Positions 34,779-41,731 of a DNA stretch of 41,731 nt are shown here, piece by piece. Source of the stretch: Prevotella sp. (GTDB taxonomy: Bacteria > Bacteroidota > Bacteroidia > Bacteroidales > Dysgonomonadaceae); NCBI GenBank assembly GCA_031285905.1, contig JAITVH010000028.1, forward strand, positions 1-41,731, given 5' to 3'. The position numbers and the translations under genes were made by a program. The notes under the pieces were generated by a model that searched no databases, was not told the origin of the DNA, and was given only the letters and a program-made list of their open reading frames with translations. How positions within the stretch are numbered: position 1 is the first letter of the stretch; each line of letters begins with the position of its first letter.

Positions 34779-35966
34779 TTATTCAATGATTTCAGTTATC
34801 TGACCAGCACCTACTGTACGTCCACCTTCGCGGATAGCGAAACGAAGACCTACGTTACAAGCTACTGGATAAATCAAATCTACTGTGATAGTCAAGTTGT
34901 CACCAGGCATAACCATATCTGTTCCTTCAGGAAGAGTGATTTCACCAGTAACGTCAAGCGTACGCAGATAGAACTGAGGACGATATTTGTTGTGGAATGG
35001 AGTGTGACGACCACCTTCTTCTTTTTTCAGGATATACACCTCAGCTTTGATTCTAGTGTGAGGAGTAATCTTACCTGGGTGAGTGATCACCATACCACGT
35101 TTGATTTCGTCTTTATCGATACCACGAAGTAATAGACCTACGTTATCACCAGCTTGTCCATCATCAAGGATCTTGCGGAACATTTCTACTCCTGTTACAA
35201 CTGATTTTTTAGCTGCATCTCCAAGACCGATGATCTGTACTTCTTCACCAGTTTTGATCTTACCAGTTTCGATACGACCTGTTGCTACTGTACCACGACC
35301 TGTGATGGAGAACACGTCTTCAACCGGCATCAAGAATGGCTTATCTACATCGCGTGGAGGAAGTGGAATCCAAGTATCCACAGCATTCATAAGTTCCAAC
35401 ACTTGGCTAACCCACGGCTCAACACCGTTTAATGCACCAAGAGCAGATCCGCGAATAACCGGAGTATTGTCACCGTCGAAGTCATAGAATGAAAGAAGTT
35501 CTCTCATTTCAAGTTCAACAAGTTCCAACATTTCTTCGTCTTCTACGATATCACATTTATTCATAAACACAACTAATCTAGGCACATTTACCTGACGTGC
35601 AAGAAGGATGTGTTCACGTGTTTGAGGCATCGGGCCATCAGTTGCAGCAACTACAATGATAGCACCGTCCATCTGAGCAGCACCTGTAACCATGTTCTTT
35701 ACGTAGTCGGCGTGTCCAGGACAGTCAACGTGAGCATAGTGACGATTAGCTGTTTCGTATTCTACGTGAGAAGTGTTGATTGTAATACCACGTTCTTTTT
35801 CTTCCGGAGCGTTATCGATTGAGTCGAATGAACGAGCTTCAGAAAGACCGGCGTCTGCCAATACTTTAGTGATCGCAGCAGTCAATGTAGTTTTACCATG
35901 GTCAACGTGACCGATTGTACCGATGTTAACATGCGGTTTCGCCCGGTTAAAATGTTCTTTTGCCAT
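34779..35966 (-). CDS. tuf: Elongation factor Tu
   Basis: The 395-residue GTPase brings aminoacyl-tRNA to the ribosome. The G-domain motifs are GHVDHGKTT (P-loop), [14 protein letters not shown] (switch I), [12 protein letters not shown] (switch II) and [12 protein letters not shown], and the beta-barrel domains 2 and 3 follow ([33 protein letters not shown] at the end). It sits between tRNA-Thr(GGT) and tRNA-Trp, in the same transcript as both tRNAs. The gene is intact. Confidence 0.99.
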   Translation of the reverse strand: MAKEHFNRAKPHVNIGTIGHVDHGKTTLTAAITKVLADAGLSEARSFDSIDNAPEEKERGITINTSHVEYETANRHYAHVDCPGHADYVKNMVTGAAQMDGAIIVVAATDGPMPQTREHILLARQVNVPRLVVFMNKCDIVEDEEMLELVELEMRELLSFYDFDGDNTPVIRGSALGALNGVEPWVSQVLELMNAVDTWIPLPPRDVDKPFLMPVEDVFSITGRGTVATGRIETGKIKTGEEVQIIGLGDAAKKSVVTGVEMFRKILDDGQAGDNVGLLLRGIDKDEIKRGMVITHPGKITPHTRIKAEVYILKKEEGGRHTPFHNKYRPQFYLRTLDVTGEITLPEGTDMVMPGDNLTITVDLIYPVACNVGLRFAIREGGRTVGAGQITEIIE

Positions 35967-36044
35967 AATTAATCTTCTTATTATTTAGTTAATGTATATA
36001 TTTAATTCTATAGTGAATTCAAATGTTCTTTTCCAAAAAATCAG

Positions 36045-36116
<72 letters not shown>

Positions 36117-36235
36117 ATGGTTGCTTTTTTTCTTATTTGTTGCCTTCTACAAAGGCTGTATATACAAAAAGAAAAAGACGGAAGCCTGTAAAAACCATAT
36201 TTGCCATTCAAGCTTCTTTTGTTGTCTTATAGCTG

Positions 36236-36309
36236 AGCCTCTTGTCGGATTCGAACCAACGACCCCGAGATTACAAATCACGTGCTCTGGCCAACTGAGC
36301 TAAAGAGGC
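36236..36309 (-). tRNA. tRNA-Thr (anticodon TGT)
   Basis: Acceptor GCCTCTT/AAGAGGC is perfect. The anticodon arm CGTGA/TCTCG, with a T-T mismatch that I recall from other Bacteroidetes copies, encloses TTTGTAA, so the anticodon is TGT. The T arm is GTTGG/CCGAC. It is the first gene after the promoter at 36362-36392. The 119 bases to the next tRNA hold no further tRNA. Confidence 0.93.
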
Positions 36310-36316
36310 ATAAAAA

Positions 36317-36371
36317 TCTAATTTTGTCGCTATTAACGCTTCTTTTATAGCGAAACGGCGACAAAATTAGA
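36317..36371. repeat. Perfect 14-bp inverted repeat at the tRNA-tuf promoter
   Basis: TCTAATTTTGTCGC (36317-36330) is the exact reverse complement of 36358-36371. The right arm contains the -7 box of the tRNA-tuf promoter; the left arm repeats it in the opposite direction. Inside, GCTAT pairs with ATAGC. It also lies downstream of hpf and may act as its terminator. Confidence 0.75.
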
Positions 36372-36392
36372 AATTATTTTTTACAATCACAA
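36362..36392 (-). promoter_or_regulatory. Promoter of the tRNA-Thr-tuf-tRNA-Trp-secE block
   Basis: On the minus strand a -33 TTG (36390-36392) is followed after 20 bases by TAATTTTG (36362-36369), a full match to TAnnTTTG. The predicted start is near 36355, about 46 bases before tRNA-Thr(TGT). Confidence 0.7.
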
Positions 36393-36483
36393 TACTTTGT
36401 GTGTTTTATTTTTCCTAAGTATTTTTTCATTCACAGAATAAGCTTCTTTTATAGAAGCTGATAAAGGTAAATTATGTTCTTTT

Positions 36484-36783
36484 TTATTTGGTTTGTACTT
36501 TTTCTTTAGTTTTTAGCAACTGTTTTTCCAGAGCTTCCACACTTAACATAACAGCCTCTTCGAATGTGTCGGCAGTTTTATTTGCGAACAGTTCGCCATT
36601 TTTGATGTTGAGTTTTACAGATGCTTCTTTGTTATTCGCAGTTTCGGGTTTTACAACTTTAAGGATGATCTCAGCATCCATAATAAGGTCGGAAAACTTG
36701 TCAAGTTTAGATACTTTTTTTTCTATAAATCCTTTTAACTGTACTGATGCATCAAAATGCACTGATTGAATTGCAATGTTCAT
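36484..36783 (-). CDS. hpf: Ribosome hibernation-promoting factor (short HPF/RaiA family)
   Basis: The 99-residue protein begins MNIAIQSVHFDASVQLKGFI. It has the S30AE fold pattern KKVSKLDKFSD...DAEIILKVVKPE...DTFEEAVMLSVEALEKQL. The family binds the 30S subunit of idle ribosomes and blocks tRNA and mRNA sites. It is the short form, without the C-terminal dimerisation domain of long HPF. Its start overlaps the recombinase stop by four bases (ATGA), a pairing also common in Bacteroidales. Confidence 0.9.
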   Translation of the reverse strand: MNIAIQSVHFDASVQLKGFIEKKVSKLDKFSDLIMDAEIILKVVKPETANNKEASVKLNIKNGELFANKTADTFEEAVMLSVEALEKQLLKTKEKVQTK

Positions 36784-37691
36784 AATGTTTCCTCCTCTTC
36801 ATTTTCTGCTCTTGGGTGAGCATGTTCATAAATTCTTTTTAGTTCTTCAAAAGAAGTGTGTGTGTATATTTCGGTGGCAGCAAGGCTGGCGTGCCCTAAC
36901 AATTCTTTCACTGAATTGATGCCGGCTCCATCGTTTAGCATTGCTGTAGCAAAACTGTGTCTTAATACGTGTGGACTGGTTTTTGACAAAGTAGGTATGT
37001 CTTTTAAGTGTTCGGATACTATACGGTGGACTAACATCGGATAGAGTTGCTGTCCATCTTCTTTAACAAATAAGTGCCCCGATTGGTTTTCTATTTCTTC
37101 GTTACGTATGGTTATATATTTTTCTATAAGGTCAATGATAGAGTTACCCAGAGGGATGATTCGTTGTTTGTTCCGTTTTCCGGTCACTCGCACAGTTCCT
37201 TTGTTTAAGTCTATATCTGTATCTTTTATTCCAATCAGTTCTGCCCGCCGTATGCCTGTTACATAAAAAAGTTCTATTATAGTACGATCCCGCATCGACT
37301 CGAATGTATCATCGAAATTGCGCCCGTCAAGAATCTTCTCCATATCAGAGTTATTGACAAAAGATGGAATAGGCTTATCAGTGTTTGGCCCTTTAATCTT
37401 TTTTGTAGGATCAGAAGTTATTTCTTTGATGCGCAACATGTATTTATAGAACGATTTTAAAGTACTCAATTTTCGGTTTACAGACCGTGGAGAAATTTTA
37501 TTTTCCATCAGATAGGCCATCCATGAGCGAATAATATCCGAATCTACCGACTGTATATCAATGTCGGGAAAATCGGTTTCCAGAAAACTGGAAAACTGAC
37601 TTAAGTCCTCAGAATAAGATATCTCCGTAAGTAAAGAATAATTCTTTTCATAACGGAGATATTTAATATATTTTTCTATTAAAATCGCCAT
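36780..37691 (-). CDS. xerC: XerC-like tyrosine recombinase
   Basis: The 303-residue protein has an N-terminal core-binding domain (AILIEKYIKYLRYEKNYSLL) and a catalytic domain with Arg in FYVTGIRRAELIGI, HVLRHSFATAML, LLGHASLAATEIYTH and Tyr in EIYTH. All active-site residues are present. Its place between rpsU and hpf is the conserved Bacteroidales position of the chromosome-dimer resolvase. Whether it is XerC or XerD in function cannot be told from this window. I prefer ATG 37691 over 37715, since the former starts at the usual N-terminus. Confidence 0.88.
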   Translation of the reverse strand: MAILIEKYIKYLRYEKNYSLLTEISYSEDLSQFSSFLETDFPDIDIQSVDSDIIRSWMAYLMENKISPRSVNRKLSTLKSFYKYMLRIKEITSDPTKKIKGPNTDKPIPSFVNNSDMEKILDGRNFDDTFESMRDRTIIELFYVTGIRRAELIGIKDTDIDLNKGTVRVTGKRNKQRIIPLGNSIIDLIEKYITIRNEEIENQSGHLFVKEDGQQLYPMLVHRIVSEHLKDIPTLSKTSPHVLRHSFATAMLNDGAGINSVKELLGHASLAATEIYTHTSFEELKRIYEHAHPRAENEEEETL

Positions 37692-37756
37692 TCTTCCTGA
37701 TGTTCTATCCTTCAATGACGAAGTTAATAATATTATGTGAAAAAGACAATAGCTTT

Positions 37757-37948
37757 TTATTCTTCGGAGCGATGCATTCTTTCAACGTAAACAGCGTGCA
37801 ATTTCTGCTCTCTCTTTACTACTGACGGTTTGCGGAATTCCTGACGTCTTCTTAATTCTTTTACTACTCCTGTTTTTTCGTATTTTCTTTTAAATTTTTT
37901 AAGGGCTTTTTCGATATTTTCGCCTTCTTTTATTGGTACAATAATCAT
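37757..37948 (-). CDS. rpsU: Ribosomal protein bS21
   Basis: The 63-residue basic protein begins MIIVPIKEGENIEKALKKFK and carries EKTGVVKELRRRQEFRKPSV, the bS21 signature. In Bacteroidetes ribosomes bS21 with bS18 and bS6 covers the anti-Shine-Dalgarno of 16S rRNA (published for Flavobacterium), which is why genes here lack Shine-Dalgarno sequences. The ATG is preceded by an A-rich sequence and no GGAGG. An unusual leader of nearly 200 bases lies upstream. The recombinase gene follows 65 bases downstream. Confidence 0.96.
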   Translation of the reverse strand: MIIVPIKEGENIEKALKKFKRKYEKTGVVKELRRRQEFRKPSVVKREQKLHAVYVERMHRSEE

Positions 37949-38143
37949 AGTTTAATTTTTCTGTTTTTATTTTATTTCTTAAAATTCCTAATTTAGTAAT
38001 GAGGTATTACCCCCGGCTTGATTAAATAAAAGATATAATTTTATTTTATATACAGTAATATTTAAAACATCATCTGCGAAGATGATATCTTAATCGTTAA
38101 TTTGTATACTGTCTATAAATTCATCAAACCTCCTCTCTGTTTC
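37949..38143 (-). promoter_or_regulatory. rpsU leader with strong Shine-Dalgarno, tiny upstream ORF and hairpin
   Basis: Reading the minus strand from the predicted start near 38143, AGAGGAGG (38129-38136) precedes by four bases the upstream ORF ATG AAT TTA TAG (38113-38124). About 25 bases on, ATCATCT (38082-38088) pairs with AGATGAT (38071-38077) around a TCGC loop, followed by GTTTT. The rest is AT-rich up to the rpsU ATG. The order suggests translation- or ribosome-state-dependent control of bS21. Confidence 0.55.
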
Positions 38144-38149
38144 GGGGTG

Positions 38150-38179
38150 CAAATTTATAGATAATTATTTAGAAACAAA
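38150..38179 (-). promoter_or_regulatory. rpsU promoter
   Basis: On the minus strand a -33 TTTG (38176-38179) is followed after 18 bases by TAAATTTG (38150-38157), a full TAnnTTTG match. The -33 box lies inside the end of the 49-codon ORF. Confidence 0.6.
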
Positions 38180-38318
38180 AGGGTTTGATGAAAAAATATT
38201 TATCAATATATTTTACAGGATTAGCCACATGTATATAGCGTGGATAACCATAGACTCTTCTCGAATTATTTTTGGCGTCGACAATATCTCCATCGAAAAC
38301 ATAAATAAAATGTTTCAT
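38169..38318 (-). CDS. Hypothetical 49-residue protein coupled to the GNAT gene
   Basis: An ATG at 38318 overlaps the GNAT stop as ATGA (38315-38318) and opens 49 codons, starting MKHFIYVFDGDIVDAKNNSR and ending in KPFCF. The mix of residues (VYGYPRYIHVANPVKYIDKYF) looks like a real folded peptide rather than random AT-rich translation. There is no signal peptide. I recognise no family. The same four-base overlap occurs at five other gene pairs in this window, which supports translation. It could be a decayed remnant of a longer gene. Confidence 0.45.
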   Translation of the reverse strand: MKHFIYVFDGDIVDAKNNSRRVYGYPRYIHVANPVKYIDKYFFIKPFCF

Positions 38319-38767
38319 TTTTTCACCATTCGGATGTGGGGCAACCCGTCTTCCAGATATACATCGCTGATGCGGATAAAGCCATGGCTTTCATAAAATT
38401 TCTGTAAGTATAGTTGGGCTGAAATTGTGATAGTGGTTTCGCCCAGAATTTCTTTCTCGGCATCGATAGCTCTCTCCATCAGGTCGTGCCCGTATCCATA
38501 GCGGCGGTATTCCTTTGCTACCGTTACCCGGCCGATACTAGCTTCATCAAAATAATCTCCGGAACGGAACATCCGGCAATAGGCTATGAGCTGATCGTCC
38601 ATATACCCGTGCAGATGCAGGGCTTTCTGGTCTTTATAGTCCATATCGAGATATGGGGCATCCTGTTCCATTATAAAGATTTTGCACCTCAAATGTAATA
38701 TACCGTATAGTTCGTTGGTGGAAAGTTCATCGAATTTACTTACTTTCCATGTGAGTTCTTCTTTCAT
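38315..38767 (-). CDS. GNAT-family N-acetyltransferase, ElaA-like
   Basis: The 150-residue protein has the ElaA-type start (LTWKVSKFDELSTNELYGIL, LRCKIFIMEQDAPYLDMDYK, HLHGY). The acetyl-CoA-binding motif is RVTVAKEYRRYGYGHDLMER (Q/RxxGxG/A type), and a C-terminal YESHGFIRISDVY follows. Members transfer an acetyl group from acetyl-CoA to a small amine or protein; the substrate is unknown. It is a complete gene, divergent from the M60 peptidase gene, and its stop overlaps the small 49-codon ORF. Confidence 0.88.
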   Translation of the reverse strand: MKEELTWKVSKFDELSTNELYGILHLRCKIFIMEQDAPYLDMDYKDQKALHLHGYMDDQLIAYCRMFRSGDYFDEASIGRVTVAKEYRRYGYGHDLMERAIDAEKEILGETTITISAQLYLQKFYESHGFIRISDVYLEDGLPHIRMVKK

Positions 38768-38858
38768 ACTTTATTTATAATGAATGCAAAGATAACTATT
38801 TTAGAAATTGAATAACACTATTTTATTTCCGTTAAATTATTGTAAAAAGCCCCAAGGC

Positions 38859-38891
38859 TTGTTATATCACAGAATGATAGGCCTATATTTG
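38859..38891 (+). promoter_or_regulatory. Promoter of the M60 peptidase gene
   Basis: A -33 TTG (38859-38861) is followed after 22 bases by TATATTTG (38884-38891), a full match to TAnnTTTG. Transcription should start near 38898, giving a leader of about 40 bases. Confidence 0.65.
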
Positions 38892-38938
38892 TAATCCTTA
38901 AATTTTATATAATAGCATCTTATAAACTTAAACTGATC

Positions 38939-40750
38939 ATGAAAAAAGTATTATTTATTGCAGCCTTTTTATGTCTGTTCATTAAACTGACTGCGCAAGA
39001 TCCGAACGCCTCTGTTTTCTCAAATGCTAATTTAACATCTCTAAAAAAAAGCATTACAACTGATGAAATCAACAAGGTGAACAATCCCTTACTAAAGGAA
39101 GCGGCACTTCAGCTTCAAAAGGGAACTTACCCGATAAAAGAACGGGTGAAAAAATATGAATGCTACTTATCTCCGCAGGTATTAGCCAAACAGCTAAAGA
39201 CAAGTGCATATTCTCAGTTCGAGAACCCTACAGGTATCTACTTTAATAAAGGAGATAAAGCGATATTATGGGTAGGATCTGCCAAGGGAAAGAAAGTTGA
39301 ACTGCGCGTCACCAATTTTGGAGATGAGAATTATGCCGATAAGAAATACGAACTGAAAGATGGCTTGAACTATATTGATATAGAGAACAAAGGGAACAGC
39401 TATATCAGTTATTTCTTGGATGATAAGGCGTCTAAAGATAAAATAGAGGTTCATATAATAGGCGGACAAGTGAATGGCGTTTTCGAATTGGGCAAAGACG
39501 ATAATAATCGCTGGACAGAGTTGCTCGGCAATGCTGTCAGTCCGGTAATGGATATTGTTGGCAAGCAAACACAGCTAATTTATTCAGTTGCATCGCTGAA
39601 AAGAGAATGTCCGGATCAGGGGGTGGAACTGATACAACTGTATGACTCTATAATAGGTATGCAGCACCAGATAATGGGGCTGACAAAATATAAGCGTGTG
39701 CCTAAAAATCATATGCTGGGACGGGTGATATGGAAAGGCTTTATGCATGCCGACGGTATGGGGGCGGCTTTTCATGACGATACAATGAAAGATTTGGCGA
39801 ACGTGGCACGCCTGCGTAAAAACAGCTGGGGAGTAGCACACGAGTTCGGACATGTGAACCAGGTGCGCCCCAATATGAAATGGGTGGGAACAACCGAGGT
39901 GACCAACAATATATATTCGGTGTGGACACAGTATGTCTATAATAAAGACATGCCTAAACTGGAAAGGGAAAAACTAAGGGATTATGACGGCCCGAAAATA
40001 GGGGGACGCATCACTGCTTATATGGAAAGTGCTTTTGTTCACGATCAGCCATGGCTGACACAGGCAGGGAATGACCGCTGGGACAGGGAGCGTCCGCGCG
40101 ACTGGGGCGGTGACCACTTTGTAAAGCTTGTACCGCTATGGCAATTGCAGCTGTATTTCACCGAAGCGGGGAAAGGAAATTCGTGGGGTAATCCTGATTT
40201 CTACGGGGATATATTTATCAAGGCGATAGATGAGCCGGTGGTAGAAGGCAGACAGGATAGCTATTACCAACTGGCTTTTATCAAGCGTGCATGTGATGTG
40301 GCGAAGCTCGACCTGACAGATTTCTTTGAGTATTCGCGCATGCTTTATCCGATAGACCTGTGGGTGGATGACTATACCTGCGCCCAGATGACAATTACGG
40401 AAAACGATATAAAACAGGTAAAAACATATGCTTCTAAATATAAAAAGCCGACAACGCCCGTATTGTACTACCTGACAGCTAACAGTATAGAAGCATATCA
40501 GAAAAAGTTACCGCTTGAAGGTACGCCAGGTTCGGGCTTTACAAAAGAGGAGAAGCAGCTGACAGTAGATAATAATGTGTGGAAGAATGCCGTAGCTTTT
40601 GAGACATATGCAGGCGATAAGCTGGTAAAGGTGGCCTTTGTGGGTGCGGGATCGGATGATGCGAAAACAACAACTGTACATACACCCGAAGGAACTACAT
40701 CGGTGAAGGCTGTGGGCTGGGACGGGGCACGCAAAGAGGTACTAATGTAG
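38939..40750 (+). CDS. M60-family (enhancin-like) zinc metallopeptidase, secreted
   Basis: The 603-residue protein has a signal peptide (MKKVLFIAAFLCLFIKLTAQ) without a lipobox. The central domain carries the gluzincin motif WGVAHEFGHVNQV (HExxH at about residues 301-305) and a downstream Glu in GTTEVTNNIYS as third zinc ligand, the M60 pattern. An N-terminal beta-rich region (about 90-190) precedes it, and a C-terminal domain (about 500-603, TVDNNVWKNAVAFETYAGDK) may bind substrate. The family cuts glycoproteins such as mucins, which would fit a gut or animal-associated host; this is inference. It is a single gene with its own promoter and terminator, and its GC content is higher than its surroundings toward the 3' end. 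Confidence 0.88.
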   Translation: MKKVLFIAAFLCLFIKLTAQDPNASVFSNANLTSLKKSITTDEINKVNNPLLKEAALQLQKGTYPIKERVKKYECYLSPQVLAKQLKTSAYSQFENPTGIYFNKGDKAILWVGSAKGKKVELRVTNFGDENYADKKYELKDGLNYIDIENKGNSYISYFLDDKASKDKIEVHIIGGQVNGVFELGKDDNNRWTELLGNAVSPVMDIVGKQTQLIYSVASLKRECPDQGVELIQLYDSIIGMQHQIMGLTKYKRVPKNHMLGRVIWKGFMHADGMGAAFHDDTMKDLANVARLRKNSWGVAHEFGHVNQVRPNMKWVGTTEVTNNIYSVWTQYVYNKDMPKLEREKLRDYDGPKIGGRITAYMESAFVHDQPWLTQAGNDRWDRERPRDWGGDHFVKLVPLWQLQLYFTEAGKGNSWGNPDFYGDIFIKAIDEPVVEGRQDSYYQLAFIKRACDVAKLDLTDFFEYSRMLYPIDLWVDDYTCAQMTITENDIKQVKTYASKYKKPTTPVLYYLTANSIEAYQKKLPLEGTPGSGFTKEEKQLTVDNNVWKNAVAFETYAGDKLVKVAFVGAGSDDAKTTTVHTPEGTTSVKAVGWDGARKEVLM

Positions 40751-40788
40751 ATAGAGTGCTGATAATAAATATAAAAGTAGGTTTATGT

Positions 40789-40825
40789 AAATTGGCTTGG
40801 GCATTAGTTTCCAAGCCAATTTTTT
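40789..40825. terminator. Bidirectional terminator after the M60 gene
   Basis: AAATTGGCTTGG pairs perfectly with CCAAGCCAATTT around a 10-base loop, and further T residues follow. It separates the M60 gene from the converging GNAT remnant. Confidence 0.85.
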
Positions 40826-40828
40826 GCT

Positions 40829-41155
40829 TTATAAACCTATTTCATATATTCGCGATTGCTCATCCCACGGATGATATCCGTCACCGATATACCTGAATCC
40901 ATGTTTCTCATAGTAACCGATATGACCGGTACACAAATAAAGATAGGGAAACCTTCCAAGCTTAGTGTCTCGCATGATTCTGTCTGTCAGTGTCTTACTG
41001 TAATGGTTTCCGCGAAATTCTTCTTCGATAAACAATCCGCACAGCTAGAGATACAGATCCATCCTGCTGATAAAGTCATTGGTAATAAGACCTGCTGATC
41101 CTATGATATCTCCATAATTCTGTTTTAATTGTTTGTAATTGATTGGTAAACAGAT
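40829..41155 (-). pseudogene. Decayed GNAT-family acetyltransferase
   Basis: On the minus strand an open frame from about 41155 reads QNYGDIIGSAGLITNDFISR and then MDLYL. It meets an in-frame TAG at 41045-41047 and continues as LCGLFIEEEFRGNHYSKTLT down to YEKHGFRYIGDGYHPWDEQS and the stop at 40829. The GNAT core (acetyl-CoA loop EEEFRGNHYSKTL and the YYEKHGF motif) is clear. The usual sequence at the break is DLYPWLC, so a TGG-to-TAG change fits. The 5' end is also missing, because stops precede residue ICLP. Only a 68-residue fragment could be made, from a TTG. Confidence 0.75.
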
Positions 41156-41227
41156 TTATTACTGAAAGGTTGCAAGCATGCGACCGAAAACTAAGGTTAA
41201 TTATATTTACTTATACGAATCAAGGAA

Positions 41228-41731
41228 TGAAACTTATTTTTTAACTAAAAAGTAACAAAGGTAACACATTCCAGCTATTAGCTGATAGCCGTTAGCTCTT
41301 AGCTTTTTATTTCCCCTTTGTAGGGGCAGTGGCTTGTTCCTGCCCGCTTCGTCATATATCCGGGCAACCACAAGGGATTGCCCCTACATTTTAACTAAAA
41401 GGTGACAAAGGTTACAGATTCCAGCTATTAGCTGATAGCCGTTAGCTCTTAGCTTTTTTATTTTCTCTCTGTCATTGACTACGTTACACTCTCTGTCATC
41501 CTGACGATAGGAAGCATCTTTTAACTAAAAAGTAACAGATGTAACACGTTTCCCATTGTTTTTTCTGTAGGGGCAGTGGCTTGTCCCTGCCCGCTTCGTT
41601 ATATATTCGGGCAACCACAAGGGATTGCCCCTACATCCCTATCCAAAAGGGTTAACCTCCTCATTTTAACTAAAAGGTGACATAAGTAACACTTTCTTTC
41701 CAATTATTCAAAGAACATTTTTTCAACTTTG
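41228..41731. repeat. Composite intergenic repeat patch (three repeat families)
   Basis: Family A, TTTTAACTAAAA(A/G)GT(A/G)ACA plus (A)GT(A/T)ACA, occurs at 41239-41267, 41389-41417, 41519-41547 and 41664-41692. Family B, CCAGCTATTAGCTGATAGCC followed by GTTAGCTCTTAGC, is at 41271-41307 and 41421-41457. Family C is a GC-rich palindrome starting GTAGGGGCAGTGGCTTGT and ending GGGATTGCCCCTAC, at 41320-41387 and 41568-41634. No gene is seen from 41156 to the end. Similar intergenic palindromes are common in Bacteroidetes; their function is unknown. Confidence 0.85.

Noticed and set aside
41239-41692. Regularly spaced repeats resembling a CRISPR array
   Set aside because: Spacing is 130-150 bases, the repeats diverge, the intervals contain other repeats, and no cas gene is present.

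Overview
The window is a piece of a Bacteroidales chromosome, plausibly from the Dysgonomonas/Parabacteroides group, although the genus is inference. The evidence is the gene order rpsU – xerC-like recombinase – hpf – tRNA-Thr – tuf – tRNA-Trp – secE – nusG – rplK – rplA – rplJ – rplL – rpoB – rpoC, promoters of the Bacteroidetes TAnnTTTG type, almost no Shine-Dalgarno sequences, and typical Bacteroidetes families (DUF1573, TlpA with a DUF4369-like N-terminus, SusD-free lipoproteins, M60 peptidase).

Layout. 1-3842: an XRE-cupin regulator with an AMP-dependent acyl-CoA synthetase, then the divergently placed queC-queF pair for queuosine synthesis. 3843-17297: a tRNA-Lys(CTT) gene whose 3' end is the insertion site of a 13.4-kb, AT-rich integrative element bounded by a 13-bp direct repeat. 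17406-23213: ordinary chromosomal genes, namely a GT39-type glycosyltransferase, an EamA-response regulator-histidine kinase operon, and a PAP2-DUF3108 pair. 23391-36309: the transcription/translation block on the minus strand. 36484-40750: hpf, xerC-like recombinase, rpsU, a GNAT gene with a coupled 49-codon ORF, and an M60 metallopeptidase. 40829-41731: a decayed GNAT gene and a dense patch of intergenic repeats that also appears, inverted, at the very start of the window.

The integrative element is the most unusual part. Its left end holds a tyrosine recombinase translationally coupled to a small caspase/CHAT-like protein, with palindromes on both sides. Next come a Rep-like protein and a minus-strand cargo cluster: a transglutaminase-like/discoidin lipoprotein, a lipoprotein ending in a perfectly mirror-symmetric six-cysteine domain (C-x3-C-x6-C-x18-C-x6-C-x3-C), a three-helix membrane protein, a DUF1573 lipoprotein, a TlpA thioredoxin, and an O-antigen-ligase-like TPR protein. 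I infer a system that makes, folds or exports a disulfide-stapled helical-hairpin peptide; this is a hypothesis. The right end carries a probable PD-(D/E)XK nuclease behind a 108-nt palindrome, a 1.2-kb noncoding stretch with a 256-bp tandem structured repeat, a MerR/excisionase-like HTH protein and the element's integrase.

In the core region the rpsU leader stands out. A promoter is followed by a strong GGAGG sequence, a three-codon upstream ORF and a hairpin well before bS21 begins. This is striking in a phylum whose ribosomes hide the anti-Shine-Dalgarno with bS21.
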